Made by a program: the position numbers and the translations under genes. DNA of 64,000 bases from Macrosoma leucophasiata. Lineage: Eukaryota > Arthropoda > Insecta > Lepidoptera > Hedylidae. The notes below the pieces were generated by a model. That model was not told the DNA's origin, made no database searches, and worked only from the letters and a program-made list of their open reading frames with translations. Positions within the stretch are counted from its first letter, which is position 1; each line of letters opens with the position of its first letter. The DNA lies in assembly GCA_036365455.1 (NCBI GenBank), contig JAWQUS010000027.1, positions 16,914,501-16,978,500 of the forward strand, written 5' to 3'. Shown in pieces: positions 39,386 through 52,653 of this stretch.

Positions 39386-40200
39386 CATGTCACACCGCGG
39401 ACTCTCCTCCAAAATTCCATACAAACGCTTAATTTAGTTTCTACTAGCTGACTCGGCAAACTTTGTATTGCCTGAGAATGAAATAATGTGTCAAAGGTTT
39501 GACACTTTTGACAGATACGGACTATTTGTATGGGAAAATAAAGTTGTAGTTTTTACTATTTCCCTTCAATTTCTTCATATTTTCTTACCTTTTAAACCTA
39601 CCCTGGACTTCCAAAAATCATTCAAAACCGAAATTAGCCGAATCGGTCCAGCCGTTTTCGAGTTTTAGCGAGACTAATATTTTTATATATATATATAGAT
39701 AAATATCACAGCAATACAATATTCGAAATTTTGAAATTGAAGTTTGCAAAGTTTGCTCAGCTGTCAGTTGCGTTTTGATAAACCATGTTTAACAAATGAA
39801 CCGCTGACTTATATTTTGATTGAGTTGTTTTGTTATTCCATGTCAGTGGCGTTTTGTTATACCACGTTTTATGTCACTTCATACGGAAACGTTGGGTCGG
39901 GAATGGGTTAAAAAGTATCTTATGTCCTTCTCTCAGTTCTTAGCTACCTCCTTACCAATTTTCAGCCATATCGGTTCAGCCGTTCTGGAGTTATAAATAG
40001 TGTAACTAACACGACTTTCTTTTATATATATAGATTACACCGACATCAATCGGTGACGTGTATTTACACGTACACCTGTGTGCGTAGTACGTAGAAAATA
40101 CCAACCTTCGCCTATAAGAGGGGAGGAGGTTGGGTGATGCGGGGAAATCGGGCGGGACGTCGAAGTGTCCGTTCTATACGTAGTATTATTACATATTCTT
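39386..40200 (+). repeat. repeat M interrupted by LINE-type repeat C
   Basis: 39386-39444 and 40032-40200 together equal the repeat at 53400-53630. The insert, about 39446-40030, runs 'ctagctgactcggcaaactt' to 'atatatatagatta' and itself contains two related tails (ending about 39700 and 40030). Confidence 0.65.
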
Positions 40201-42240
40201 TGACCATGTTCAGGTTATTATTATTAAGTTTCGGTTAGATGGTAACGATGCCTGTAATTACAGGACCGAACTTCAGACAGTTGATAGTGCCAGTAGATAT
40301 TTTCCAGCATATTATCTATTGTAGCACATGTGCATATGTGGTGTATTTACTAGCGAAAAGCGAAAACTGCTATAGGAATAACATTCTAGCTTTAGGAGCA
40401 CCTACTTGATCGTATATCGCTCCTGGTCATGCTTTGTAAAATGACATAACGACATTATACCTCTATTACATGCTCTTTAGAACATCAGATACTACATAAA
40501 CCATTTATTTTATACACTTACGTGTATTCAAGAAAAAGAATACGAAAGGACGAAGATGCTCTACACAGGGGAGAGTTTAAAAACAGCCACTCTATTTCAT
40601 GTAATCCTGGTGATATGAATTCAACAAAGTTTAACCCTTTCCATTTTTGTAGCTTTTTTTTGTGGCGACAGCCGACAGCGACTATTGCCACTACCTAGGT
40701 AGGTTACGTAGGTATGTATGGGTTGTTTATTTTTAGCTTGCTATCTCGTTCTATTATCTGCAGCTACCTTCTTTAATTTATTATATGCCAGTAACAGTGG
40801 ACACCACGAGCTCAACTCAACCCACGCATTTTAACCAGTTTCAGAGAAAATAAAAAGAGCAATGCAAAGTAACTGCATTCCAAAATAACACCTACTTCCC
40901 GGTTATGCTCTCCTAATTGTGGTAGTTCGCAAACTTTCAGGATGGGGGTACTGAGTAGCGCAATTCTTGGTAATTTTAACCTCTCACTCTTTTTACTTTT
41001 CATACTTGTTACTTTCTCCTCGGTAGATATGATATCCTAATACTATGCCGATCTAATTACGCATATCATTTAACCTCCTTCATTGCCACTTCTTGAAGGG
41101 CAGGAGAAATAATTAGGAGATTTTATTTGTTATTTTATTTTAAATGCCTATTGATAAATATGTAATTCTTCCGGTTGGGCACATAAAATTAATTAAGAAA
41201 CACCTCCAATGTCTATTATTATGCTCTTAAGTATGTATATATGTATGTACGTATGTACCTATACCAAAATTTCAAATATAAATTAGGCGATTCATAGGTG
41301 ATTTTGATGTATATTTAGCTATAGTTTATTTAGCTTTTAGATCGGTTTTTCAAATGCGTATGAATTGAGAATTATATTTCAATTAAATTCAAAGAGCAAA
41401 AATCTGTAATGCGCAAACTCGTTTTTATCCCTCGGTAACGCCCCAAATTGCATCCCCATTGCCTGGTTCCATTCACCTGTACCGGAACCAATATACATTT
41501 CCCTATAGCTTGATATCCGTATTGTCAGTTATCGATTTCTGGTCACGCAACCTCCATGTAACCCATGCAGCCTTAGTATTTTCCGAACGGTTCGACATTA
41601 TCGGCAATCGCCGATAGCTTTCCAATAATGGATATTCCCTTTGGTGAGGGGATTGATATATCGACAATGGAGTGCTGGGAAATGTTGGGAATTATTACAT
41701 TTGTTTTCAGTGTTGTTGGGAATTATTTTATTTGGAAGTGAAGCCTCATTTTGCACTATTTCAGAATTGATTTAAGTAATTAATGTTATTATACCTAGAT
41801 TGGTATTATTGAAAGTGCAAAGATTAAGATATACGCATAAGCATAACTACTCTTAATTAAGTAATTAACAGTCCTCATGTGTGAATAAAAATATGTAGTA
41901 ACAGAGAAATAAAGAAGTCGGTTAACAAAAAGTTGATTTCATTAGAATTTTACGTATAGCCTGTAAGTAGAGAGAGAGACGGTCATGTAGAGTCTGATAG
42001 AGCGGAGTATAATATTATTGGATAGAGACCTCTTAGATATTTCCTAATTACTTTCCAATTGTTAATGAATGAATACGACTTCATAATTTTAGGACATTTG
42101 TCCTTTCTGGACTGGGCTGGATAGTGGGGATAGCATATTTCACTAGCAGCCAGTAAAATTTCACATTAATTACAAAATCGCTGTAAGAAAAATCACAGTA
42201 ACAAAAACATTTGCGAAATGAAAATTCAATAAATCAAGCA
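40201..42240. other. anonymous intergenic DNA
   Basis: No gene, RNA or named repeat recognised. Confidence 0.4.
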
Positions 42241-42790
42241 ACCCATGCCTACTGGATAAACATGAACATTTCTTTAATCCAGATATGCCGCAATACAAAC
42301 CTAATTTTAACGCGTATTTAAAATCTAGAGAATATACGAGTATATCCACTAGGCTGCCTATCAAAAAATGGCCGCAAGATTTTTTTTATATTTCTTTGTG
42401 GTTTTTTTTTTAATTTGGTTTTTTAATAAAATATCGTCCACCTCACGGCATTATGTATAAAGACTGAAGGCCGCCCCTACGTATTTTTGTTCCGCCCCGA
42501 TAACTTATTACAGTTATTACGTCCATGACGTACATGTATTATTTATATTATATCAAAAAAAAACCTTTTTTTTTTATTATTATTATGATGCCAAATTGAA
42601 TCGGCCGCTAATAAGAATTGCTGTCTGTTAAAGATGAAATTTAATTAAAAATACTTGCAGCCAAATTTTGATAGGCAACCTAGTGGATATATATTCTCTA
42701 GATTATAAATATATACGTAAATATTGACTTGCAGCATATCTGGATGAACGAAATGTTTCTGCAGTGGGATCTCAACTTATCAGGAAGCAA
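42240..42790. mobile_element. fold-back element with ~120-bp inverted arms
   Basis: The left arm (about 42255-42385) and right arm (about 42645-42785) are diverged reverse complements (shared 'atccagatatgc', 'tctagagaatata', 'tatccactagg', 'cctatcaaaa'), separated by about 260 bp of AT-rich sequence. Confidence 0.6.
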
Positions 42791-42846
42791 ATATTATTTA
42801 TACGTTAATAAGTCACGTTACGTAAGTTGTCCAGAATACAGGATAA

Positions 42847-42959
42847 AAAATTGCAATTTGCATTTATTGGCGCACGTTAAGGCTTTATGTTACCCATAGC
42901 CTCCTAGCATGGGTAACATAAAGCCTTAACGTGCGCCAGTAAATGCAAATTGCAATTTT
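42847..42959. repeat. hairpin, 51-bp arms with one mismatch, 11-nt loop
   Basis: Arms 42847-42897 and 42909-42959; loop agcctcctagc. The longest short-loop hairpin in the window. Confidence 0.92.
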
Positions 42960-43127
42960 CTCAATTTTTTCGGGTTCTTTTGTCAAATTTCCATATTTGA
43001 TCCATTATTAGTGATATATAAAATAATATGATTAAATTATGTATGCAAATAATTTAAAAAATATGGCATCTAAATATTTTTTAGGTCTCAATTTTTTTAA
43101 CAAAGTATTATTATTAGTATTATTTAA

Positions 43128-43172
43128 CTTTATCTACCTATTCACGATTATCAGGTAGATAAAGTTAAAATC
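43128..43172. repeat. 14-bp hairpin
   Basis: AACTTTATCTACCT and its complement around a 13-nt loop. Confidence 0.6.
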
Positions 43173-43980
43173 CTAAAAATATATTATAGTAAATTTTATG
43201 GTTGGCTAAACTTTGCTCAATGTTGATAACACAAAGTTTTGCCAAACATTTTTTCCCTTACGAATCACTAGATAAAGTTAAATATGTGAGTATTCTGATT
43301 TTATTAGTAAACAATAAAAAGGTACCTAAAACACGTAAAACAAGGTTTTTTTATATAAATAATGCCCAGCTCTTTCGCTAACGTATATTATGCTCTCAGG
43401 TAATTTAAATTATCGAATATTACTTTTTTTCATTAAAATTATACGTATGTATGTATCTCTAGAGATACGTGTAATCTCTTTATTGTAAACTTCAAACTAA
43501 AATAAAAAATAGTAAAAAAAAAAAAAAGGTATACCGGCTGAATTGAGAACCTTCTTGTTTTTGAACTCGGTTAAAAATTAAACCGTCAAATGACGAAAAA
43601 ACGTTTTTTTTTTAATGCTGGCATCGCTATTACGCATTCTGCCAGTGTCAAGTAAAACGATATTTCGTATTTATTTAAGCAGCGTAAAAGTTAGTATAAT
43701 ACAAAATGTATACAAATATGACAGTCAAGTTATTCGAGTAAAGCGATGGCTACTTTACCAGAACATTTGCAATGAAGTTTTGGAGGCAACCTGAAAGGTC
43801 GTGTTTTCGCACTGTTATTCTATTTCACTATACACGGGCACTGTAATAAACCTATATCAAACAAAATGCCACCAACTGTATTCAATATAACTTAAAAAAT
43901 ACACCAAAAAAATGAAATAAAATAAGAGCACCACACGCCACTTTCAAGGTTCCCGCCAAAAAAACCCGAAAAACCTTACT

Positions 43981-44195
43981 GGTTATTATTATAAATGCGA
44001 AAGTTTGTAAGTATGGATGGATGGATGTTTTCGACTCTTTCACGAAAAAACTGCTCTACGGATTTGAATGAAACTTTACAGTTTACAGTAGGTAATTAAA
44101 TAAATACGTTGGTTATACATTGGAATAACATATAGACCATAATTTGTAATAATTAAAAGTAACGCGGACGAAGTCGCGGGCATAAACTAGTAAGT
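43981..44195 (+). repeat. LINE-type 3' fragment
   Basis: 'tattataaatgcgaaagttt' to 'gcggacgaagtcgcgggcat' and 'aactagtaag', a standard lepidopteran repeat end. Confidence 0.5.
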
Positions 44196-45027
44196 AATAT
44201 TTTCTATACTCACAACAACTAAATTAACTGTAGATGACAAATATATTAGACGCGTACTATTTGTTTAAGTCAGTGCTCACTATTTTTTATTTAGTTTGGC
44301 AAAAACTAAATACAAAATATTTTTAAAAATTTACTACCTAAATGAAACAGATGGCTCCTACGTCAGGCAAATAAACTTAATAATCCTTGCTGTAGACAGC
44401 TGGCAGTATTCCTCTTTGAATGTTTGAATGGCATTGAGCAACACGGGCCACCGGCCGCGGTGGACTGGAGGGGAGTAGCCATAGCGTTTATTACCGATGC
44501 AAAACAGTCTGTCATTTTTTGCGGGGGGAAATGCGTGCGACACACACGCACACTACAAAAATCGTCTATTACTACGAAACTCACGCCTTGACTTTAACAA
44601 AATACAGAAACAATTTCACGCACACATTTAAACATCTAGACGACAGGTATAGGCCTATTTGGGTTTGTACTATGACAGAGGGGAAAGCCTGCATATAGCT
44701 GCTCCCGGTGTTGCTCTATGTTGAATGGCTAGCCTTTACACCAGTAATGATCCGGACGTCGCTCAAAGCCAGTAATTTTTACACGGTGACCGATTTCTCT
44801 TACAATTACCTAGCCCTCCAATTGCCATCGCCCAGAAGTTTGTAGTGTGTATCATTAACGAGACAAACAGGTAACTAGGCAACAGAATTGATCTCTTTCC
44901 GTCCAAACCCGAGGTATCCAGAGCGGACGTTCAGAGCGCCGTTTGCGGAAAAAAAGGGTTCTACGAATTATACCATTGAGGGCGTGGTGACGAGGGAACC
45001 TCCCGGCATAACGGCAACATACTACTG
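44196..45027. other. unclassified intergenic stretch
   Basis: 44390-45020 is less AT-rich, with minus-strand frames of 61-73 residues lacking any recognisable motif; probably old transposon sequence. Confidence 0.35.
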
Positions 45028-45269
45028 ATAGAGCTCCAGAGATGAAGCTAGAGGGCATGGGCACCACCGCATTACCTAATCTATTCGCGCCAAATGGTAG
45101 TGTCCAGCACTATCGTGTTCCGGTTAGATGGTATGGCCCCGTAATAACTATCACAGAGGCAAAAAATCTTAGACCTAAGAGGTGGCAACGCATCTGCACT
45201 TTGAACTCTGGTTATAGTGTAGATGTCTAGGTATATGCTGTAGTCATCACCTAGACATCTACACTATAA
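45028..45269 (+). repeat. repeat R1 ending in a hairpin
   Basis: An R1 copy whose 3' part is replaced at about 45249 by an inverted copy of its own 45212-45232 (21-bp perfect arms, 16-nt loop). The frame 45042-45230 is an artefact. Confidence 0.75.
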
Positions 45270-45299
45270 TATCGAAGTAAACTGAACTAAAACACTCTC

Positions 45300-46620
45300 T
45301 AAACTCACATAAAAAAGGGTGTGGTGGCCATTCGCTCTCATCATGACCCTGTATGAGCATGGGGTTCACACACCTTACATCCTTAACGAGCGAAGGGCTA
45401 CAGCCACACGCAAAGGAATCATTGTCCAGGTACTGACGGCGGGGGTGGTAACGCATATTCATCCAAGAAACCCTATTTCAACTGACATAAAAAAGACGCA
45501 GATGTCTACAAAATCAGCGTCAAAACTGAGGAGTTTTTCAGGAATGTATTCATGTCGGGAAGTCTTTAGGTTATTGTTACTTATATAGCTAACGACAAAT
45601 TGAAAGAAACTCCCTCCCTTTCTTTTACTTCCTTGAAAGATACTGAATATTATTATTTTTTTTAAACTTTAGCTGGTAGAGTTCTTTCTTGAATGCCATT
45701 TTGTATAAAATGCCTTTCGATTTAATACATTCTTACACCTTTCTGTTATTCTTAGAAAATAAAAACGTAGGTAAAACTTAACTACTCTTCGTATATTATT
45801 TATTGAAACGCTCACAGTGATAAATACGCTGATTAATAAAAATATCTCTGTCCTACATAACTGTAGGTATGTTCAGAAGGGCCGCGCGAGTCAGTGCGTA
45901 ACAAGTTGCGTAAGATGCCTTCGTGCCATTGGCTGAAGAAACTCCGCCCATTGCGTAGCCAAACCTTGGAATTCGAAAGGGCCTTACACGGCCCTTATCA
46001 ACTCCTTACAGCTTATGCGTTCCTGGTGTTTCGTGTTTTATTATAAATAATTTAAAGGGCTCCTCAATAAAATTATTTGTTAAACAAACAAAATAAAGTA
46101 AATTTATTGACATGGTTCGAGGAAGAAACAAATTCGCAATGAAAGGAATAAAGGAATAAAATACCTTTATAACCATTATTCTTTCGAACAATGTAGAGAC
46201 ATAGAGTGCGTTTTCATGAAGACAAGAAAACAATTAGTAGGAATGTATTATTATATAATACAGCGATTTAAATGTGTGCCGTAGGACGGTAGGGCTCTTC
46301 CTGCGTAGCCGCTTAGATGAGGTGTAAATGACGTTCAGGATTATTTTCTTTTTTTTCTAAAATAAAATAATGGGCATGTCACTCCCAATGACTTTCTACA
46401 CCAGGGAATCATATCTTTGTAGGAAATATACGATAAAAGCGCTTTCGGGTAGTTGCCATGTTGATAATTTGTATGGGCAAAGGGGCAAAGTAAGCGTATT
46501 TGAGAAAAAAAAAATTGGTTTATTTTTTTTTCTTATATGGATGTTACATGATGACAAACATTCCACCATTACTTTCGACTGTACTCGACCGAAATATGTG
46601 TTTTTTTATATATGTATAAA
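45300..46620. other. unclassified intergenic DNA
   Basis: Short frames at 45319-45588 and 46370-46663 lack recognisable products. 45880-45980 is GC-richer with an ATTGG box. No repeat named. Confidence 0.35.
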
Positions 46621-46868
46621 CAATAGTGGCAAACAAGCATTCAGTTCACATGATGTTAAGTGATGATTGCAGCCTATAGATATCTACACAAAAACCAGAG
46701 GTCCAAATGCAGGTGCTTTGCCCCTGAAACCTTAGTTGTAATGTCTCTTTGATAGTTTATTACGAGGCCATATTACCATGTACACGATAGTGCTGAACTG
46801 CCATTTATATTAGATCATGCGGTTTTGCCTACACTCTCGACGCCCTACCTGCGATTCTACCACCGATG
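46620..46868 (-). repeat. repeat R1, minus, diverged
   Basis: 'agtggcaaacaagcattcag' to 'gattctaccaccgatgaa'. Confidence 0.6.
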
Positions 46869-47033
46869 AAATGTGTTGTGATGAAATGAATTTTGCTGAT
46901 ATTTTACATTTTGACCCTCAGCAGATCAAATAAGTATACCTACCTATAATATTGATAGAATCATTTTCAAGATCGACTCTTTGTGTCAAGACAAAGAGTC
47001 TTTGAAAAAAAACTTATCTGTAATAACGTAAAC

Positions 47034-47213
47034 TGCCTCGGTAGCCTAGTGGTAGCAGGCCACTACTACTACGCTGAGGTCCTGGGTAGGGGTTATCAGA
47101 GATAATGGTGTAAAGTGCTTTATCTCTGGTTCTATTGGGATTGTTCCATTTTCAGGAAATTTCCCAGTACCTCGAAGTTTGGTAATGTTCCCGGAGATGT
47201 CAACAGGCTCATA
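47034..47213 (+). mobile_element. SINE S1, 3'-truncated
   Basis: 'tgcctcggtagcctagtggt' head through 'ggtaatgttcccggagatgt', then lost; followed by a (CAAA)n stretch and a LINE-type A/T-rich end at about 47250-47300. Confidence 0.7.
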
Positions 47214-48177
47214 GATTCTGCTATTTTAAAAATACGTGTATGGGATTCAAACAAACAAACAAATATCTTTATTGTACAAAAGAAGATACAATTTTATTAT
47301 GAACCCTGCCTGCTGCGGTAGTTTGCACTGTGTTGCAGCAGTCAGTGTCTTTCCGTATAGGTACAGTGGGTACAATGTACAATAGGATTATGTATTTAAT
47401 TTCCTTTTTTATGTAATAAACACACGGTCAGAGCTTATAAAGACATGACTGTATGAATCTGTACAATGACCAGTGTTCAAATAATACCTACGAGTAGGTT
47501 AACTAGCATTTTTAAACATTTTTTTTAACTACACGTGCCTTCTCTAACTATACGACAGAAAAATTTACTAAAAATAAACTAAGTTTACTCAGTTTATTCA
47601 TTTACTTCATATAATTAGGCTCCTGGAGAGCACTTTTACATAGTCATTTTTATTAATCTAACCTAGAGTGAATAACAACAAATAATTATCAAAAACACAT
47701 GATAAATTAAAAAAAAGAAACTAAAGAATTTTGTATAATATGGAAAGAATAAATTATTTTTACAAATTCTTCCATTTCCCCATTTCAAAAGAAAATGAGA
47801 GAGAATGAATTTGGTCGTCATAATAAAAGTTATTCACTTGGCAGAATTCCAAATGCAGTCAATACTGAGAAGAACTCCGCCACTGAAGAGTAGGGGTTTC
47901 AATAAACCTTTAAAAAAAAGTTACGAAAAAAGGTGTGGCCGTTCTGACCAAGATGGCCTCACTTGAATCCCGTCTACCAGGAAAACATAAACAAGATACA
48001 GTTTGAAAGGAATGTTATCAATGAACGCTTTCTTCCCTCAAATCGTGTTCCTGTAGGAATTAGTCATACTAACATTTTAGCCATTTATCAAGTCTTGCGT
48101 TTTCTGAATCTGACATGTATTACTATTAGTGATTTGGTTACAGTTTTAGCACCTACCTACACTTCATTATGTATTTT

Positions 48178-48656
48178 TTTCTGTTAATAGATTTTACAAA
48201 TAAGAACCTACTTATAAAACTAGGAAAAAAATATGATTATAAAATAATAATGATACAGCGACCACCGCCTGATTAATCAGTTCAATCCAAAATCTAGAAA
48301 GGATAATATAAGCAAGCATCCGTAGCATTGCAATATAATTTGCCGGATTTGACGGCAGATAGATAGGTAATGCCGTGGTGCCTATGCCCTCTGGAGCTGG
48401 AATTCTACCAATGATTTGTTTTTCTGTTAATAGATTTTACAAATAAGAACCTACTTATAAAACTAGGAAAAAAATATGATTATAAAATAATAATGATACA
48501 GCGACCACCGCCTGATTAATCAGTTCAATCCAAAATCTAGAAAGGATAATATAAGCAAGCATCCGTAGCATTGCAATATAATTTGCCGGATTTGACGGCA
48601 GATAGATAGGTAATGCCGTGGTGCCTATGCCCTCTGGAGCTGGAATTCTACCAATG
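48178..48656. repeat. perfect 243-bp tandem duplication
   Basis: 48178-48413 and 48421-48656 are identical in every base I compared ('ctgttaatagattttacaaa' to 'tggaattctaccaatgat'). Each copy includes a fragment of repeat R1. Confidence 0.9.
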
Positions 48657-48999
48657 ATGGATGAATAAATGGTTGAAATCATTTGAGCCGTTACCACATA
48701 AATAAAATCTGATAGCATTAGTAGTAATAATTACCATGTAGCAGCAAATAGCATCAGAGTCTTACGCCAAATCGTCAAAATTACCAATTTTAATATTGTC
48801 ACTGGAACTCCTCTACATCCATATAAGATATGATACGGCTCTACACTAGCTTCACTCGAGTTTGTCCCTAATTTACAGAACCATAAAACGGATGATATCA
48901 CTGCATTTTGTTATTCAATCGGGCCATTTGTATCCGTAGTTTTTAGACGGCAATTATTATCAATAAAATATATTTAATAAGATTTCATAAGATTTTACT

Positions 49000-49440
49000 G
49001 GTGGTAGAATTCCAGTAACGGAGCTTGCGAAGCTTTGGTAGTGTTCAGCGCTACCGTGTTCCGGGTAAGTGTAATAACTTAGACCTAAGGGATAGTAATG
49101 TATCTATATTGAAATCTCTAGTTTTTATGTAAATCTTTATATTTATAGACTGTATTCGCTCTTCACCTATGTGCCTCGCTGAGAATGACCGAATGAGTAC
49201 GATGTTCTTAGTGGAAAACTGTATTTTTTCCAACTGAGGAATTCTAATGTATTGTGTTTGTATGTATGTATAACATTAATAACTATCACATACACATAAC
49301 AATTTAGGTCTCAGCTCAGGGTTGGCAATGCATCTGCATTTTGACCTCTGGTCTTTGTTTAAGTCTGCAGTGTAAGTCTGCTATCTATAGGCTGCAGTCG
49401 TCACCTAACATGGATGTGAACTGCTTGCTTGTTTGCCAAC
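49000..49440 (+). repeat. repeat R1, degenerate, with insert
   Basis: 'ggtggtagaattccagtaac' at the start and 'ataggctgcagtcgtcacct' near the end; the middle is disrupted. Confidence 0.5.
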
Positions 49441-49619
49441 TTTGACTCAAATGCTAAATTTTAAAAATGATATAATAATAGGATAGGTATGTTATATTTT
49501 CAATAACTTAACATACATATTTAGATGGGACCTATCTTTAAAATTATATGTTCCTATTCACTTGTTAAAATTATACATAGGATAAAAACATTTTGATCTT
49601 ACAATTTTATTACCCTATT

Positions 49620-50090
49620 CAAAGCCTAGCCATGAAAGAGTTTAACCTTAAACTGGGGCGATATATCGGCATGCAAGGGAGACATCCCTTGCGTCCTTAC
49701 ACACACACGCGCACCGGTTACACCCCACACTACGCAGGGTCACACACGCGGGCGGACCATATGTGACTTTCGACCTCCTCACAACCGCTGCTATCCTTGT
49801 ACATGTAGCCCACATGTTCAACCCTTTCAGTCACGTGGCCACATACACGGTGTTGTCAATAAACCAACACTAGTGTGATGTAATATCGGACACACACGTA
49901 GAGTATTTAATGCTCTTCAAACGTCTTTTTTTTTGCTAAGTATATAACTTTGTAATCGTTTCGGACCTTGTGAATTTTGTATACTAATAAATGATAATAA
50001 CCTCATGTCTGTGTTTCTCCGATGCGGTGGGTAGACAGAGGTAAAAACATGCATTCATGTACAGATGACACACCTACATGCCAACATGCA
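49620..50090. other. unclassified stretch with possible LTR-like features
   Basis: 49640-49900 is GC-richer (CAC-rich) with AATAAA ('gtcaataaaccaacac'). 50015-50060 carries a minus-oriented fragment of the SINE S1 tail. No second LTR was seen. Confidence 0.25.
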
Positions 50091-50144
50091 AGACACATGA
50101 ATCTTAAGTTTTCTTTCGAGTCCTATGTGAATATGTGATAGGGT

Positions 50145-50190
50145 TATCTTTGTCGGCCTATGATAGGGTTATCATAGGCCGACAAAGATA
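50145..50190. repeat. perfect hairpin, 21-bp arms, 4-nt loop
   Basis: Arms 50145-50165 and 50170-50190; the loop gggt is the same as in the 27932 hairpin. Confidence 0.9.
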
Positions 50191-50519
50191 TCGGAAATTA
50201 AATTACATTAAAAAAAATTCAAAACAAACTTTTTGCTAGCTAGATAGATATCTACCGGAACAGGAAATCAAATCTTAAAAAAATATAAAATCATATTGTT
50301 TTATTATAAATTAATAATATATTGACCATATTTTGGTACACCAAATTACAAAATAATAAAATAAACAGCTCTTTAATATGACGTTAAGTGTAAGGTTTTG
50401 TAAGTAGGTAGAGACTTTACTTGTATGCATTGCACACTTGTCTTGCTTCTTCGTATGCGATACATTATGTGTCGATGTATGCATTCGAGCTACACACATT
50501 CAATGTCGGCAATGTGTTG

Positions 50520-50770
50520 TAACAACAAATGTAACAAACAACAAACACCGCCTCAGCCTCAACACGTCCGTGACGCAGTGACATGCGTCAACACCAGTCG
50601 TTGCACCAGAGCCGCAGCGCAGCGAAGAGATGCGTCGCCCTGTACGCCGGAGTGGGCGTCAACATTTACTCACTTGCCATACTTACAGCTAATTATAAAA
50701 ATCTACCTCCCGCCAAGCGCAAGCTTGCCTTCCCCTTCGCTCTTATGCATAATGCCTTTTGAATAAAAGG
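50520..50770. other. GC-richer stretch of unknown nature
   Basis: A plus-strand frame rich in Arg, Cys and Pro (50425-50766) without a recognisable domain or splice context. Confidence 0.25.
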
Positions 50771-50969
50771 GACTAACGGGACATCTGGGAAGATAAAAGT
50801 ATCAAGTTAAGTTGGCCTGCTTTTTTCCAACTTCTCTCACTATCTAGCGTATTGCATTACCTACACGCTATGGCTGTCTGTGTGATAATTACGTTCTGAT
50901 CAGAGAATATGTAATAATCATCATCGTATCATTCGAAAGATCCACTGCTGGACCAAAGCCTCCCCATAA

Positions 50970-52195
50970 GGGGGATGCAGTTCACATGGATGGTAAGTCA
51001 ATACTTCAGCCTATGGACTTCTACACAAAAACCAGAGGTTGTCACCCCTGAGGCCTAAGTTGAAGTGAAAGTTGTTAAGCTGCCTCTGAGATACTTATTA
51101 CGGGGCCATAAATTACCATTTAACTGAAACACGATTGTGTTGGACATAACGATTTGGCGGCAAATAGAATAAATAGGTGGTCTACGCTCTCGAGCTGCAA
51201 CAATGGAGCTTTATTAGGTACATAGTACCTATCTAATACCTAATTGCATTGGAATAATTTATAAAGGCTGTCTGAAAAAAATGTGATTGCAACCAAGTAA
51301 ACATGCGGATTATTAAAAAAAATAAACACATGTGACCACGACTTGGTTCCAATTATGTATTTAACATATATTTATGTTTATTAAACACCTTCTGCTATGT
51401 ATTAGTCACCTAATACCTTGTTCGCGATAGATGCACCTTCTACTTGATTACGTGCGCCTAGTATTCACAACCTAGCATACGACGACGTAGGCGGGCGAAA
51501 TCTACTCGGTTTCAAAACTTTATGCCTGTATTTCCGCGAAAGGGTAGGCGAGATAACAAATCCCCTGTACACACGGTCTTTATACGTGCGCGCACGATTC
51601 CCTGAATGTTTTGTTTCAGATCCCATGTAATTCAGAGTGCTATTATTGATATTCGTCACGTACTCGTGCATTGACAAAGTCAGAAATTAAAAAAAGAATT
51701 GCCACGTTCTTGTCTAAACGTAAAAAAACACTTTTTAGCACTAATTTAATTTCGAAACAATGGAATCACATGTTTTTCTTTTAACCGCTCTCTTCTTTTT
51801 ATTTTAATTTGTCAAAAGTTTGGCATTTGGAATAATACAATTAACATTTCCTAATTCAAAAAAATAAAATTGATCAAAGAACTACTACAACAGTGAACTA
51901 AGCAATTTCGATAATGTGTGTGAATAATACGAGTACAAAAATTATATTTTTTTAGATACGATCATTACGTGAAAAAATTATAAAGTTATTTTTTTATTTC
52001 ACGAAGGTGGCAAACAAAGACGTAGTTCACACGGATGACTGCAGCCTATAAACTTCTACACTAAAACCAGAGGTCAAAATGCAGATGCGTTGCTACTCCT
52101 GAGACCCTAGATGAACCATTTTTCTGAGATAGTTATAAGTTAGTTGGTAATGATACCTACGCCCTCGATTCCCCTCGATGGAACTCTACCACCAG
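50970..52195 (-). repeat. two degenerate R1 copies, minus
   Basis: 50970-51215 and 52005-52195 ('gaaggtggcaaacaaagacg' to 'gaactctaccaccagtgaa'). Between them, 51500-51680 has a LINE/SINE-tail-like piece ('gcctgtatttccgcgaaagg'). Confidence 0.55.
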
Positions 52196-52653
52196 TGAAT
52201 AATCAGTGAATAATTATACTTTTAAGTTACGCGTCCGTTCATATGAAGGCAACCTTTTTTTTAAATTGTGATCCTTCACGAAACGGCACCGACGAAACGC
52301 GCTTTTATTCCAGTCCCAGCCCAAACTCATAGTAAAGTCAGATCTAGCACTTAGCTATTTATTATCACGCTTTTTTCCAAGAAATGGGATTTTAAATATG
52401 TATAATAATAACTCTTGTCGGATATGATTTTGCCTCCGACACTTTTGTTATGAAAACTCGAATTGATCGCTGTTTACTTATAAAATGTCTCTACATAAAT
52501 TTTAGAGAGCTATTAAAATTGTATGGTCTGTAGAGTTCTAGCAAATCGAAAAATAGAGTTCTACCAATTCATCAAATTCATAAAATCGACAATGCTAAAT
52601 GATGATAGTGAGCGCTATTATGTTCTGATAAATTGTTACATTATTAGGGCCCC

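Noticed and set aside
49620..49960. Solo LTR
   Set aside because: An AATAAA and CAC-rich composition are suggestive, but no TG...CA ends, target duplication or partner LTR could be fixed.
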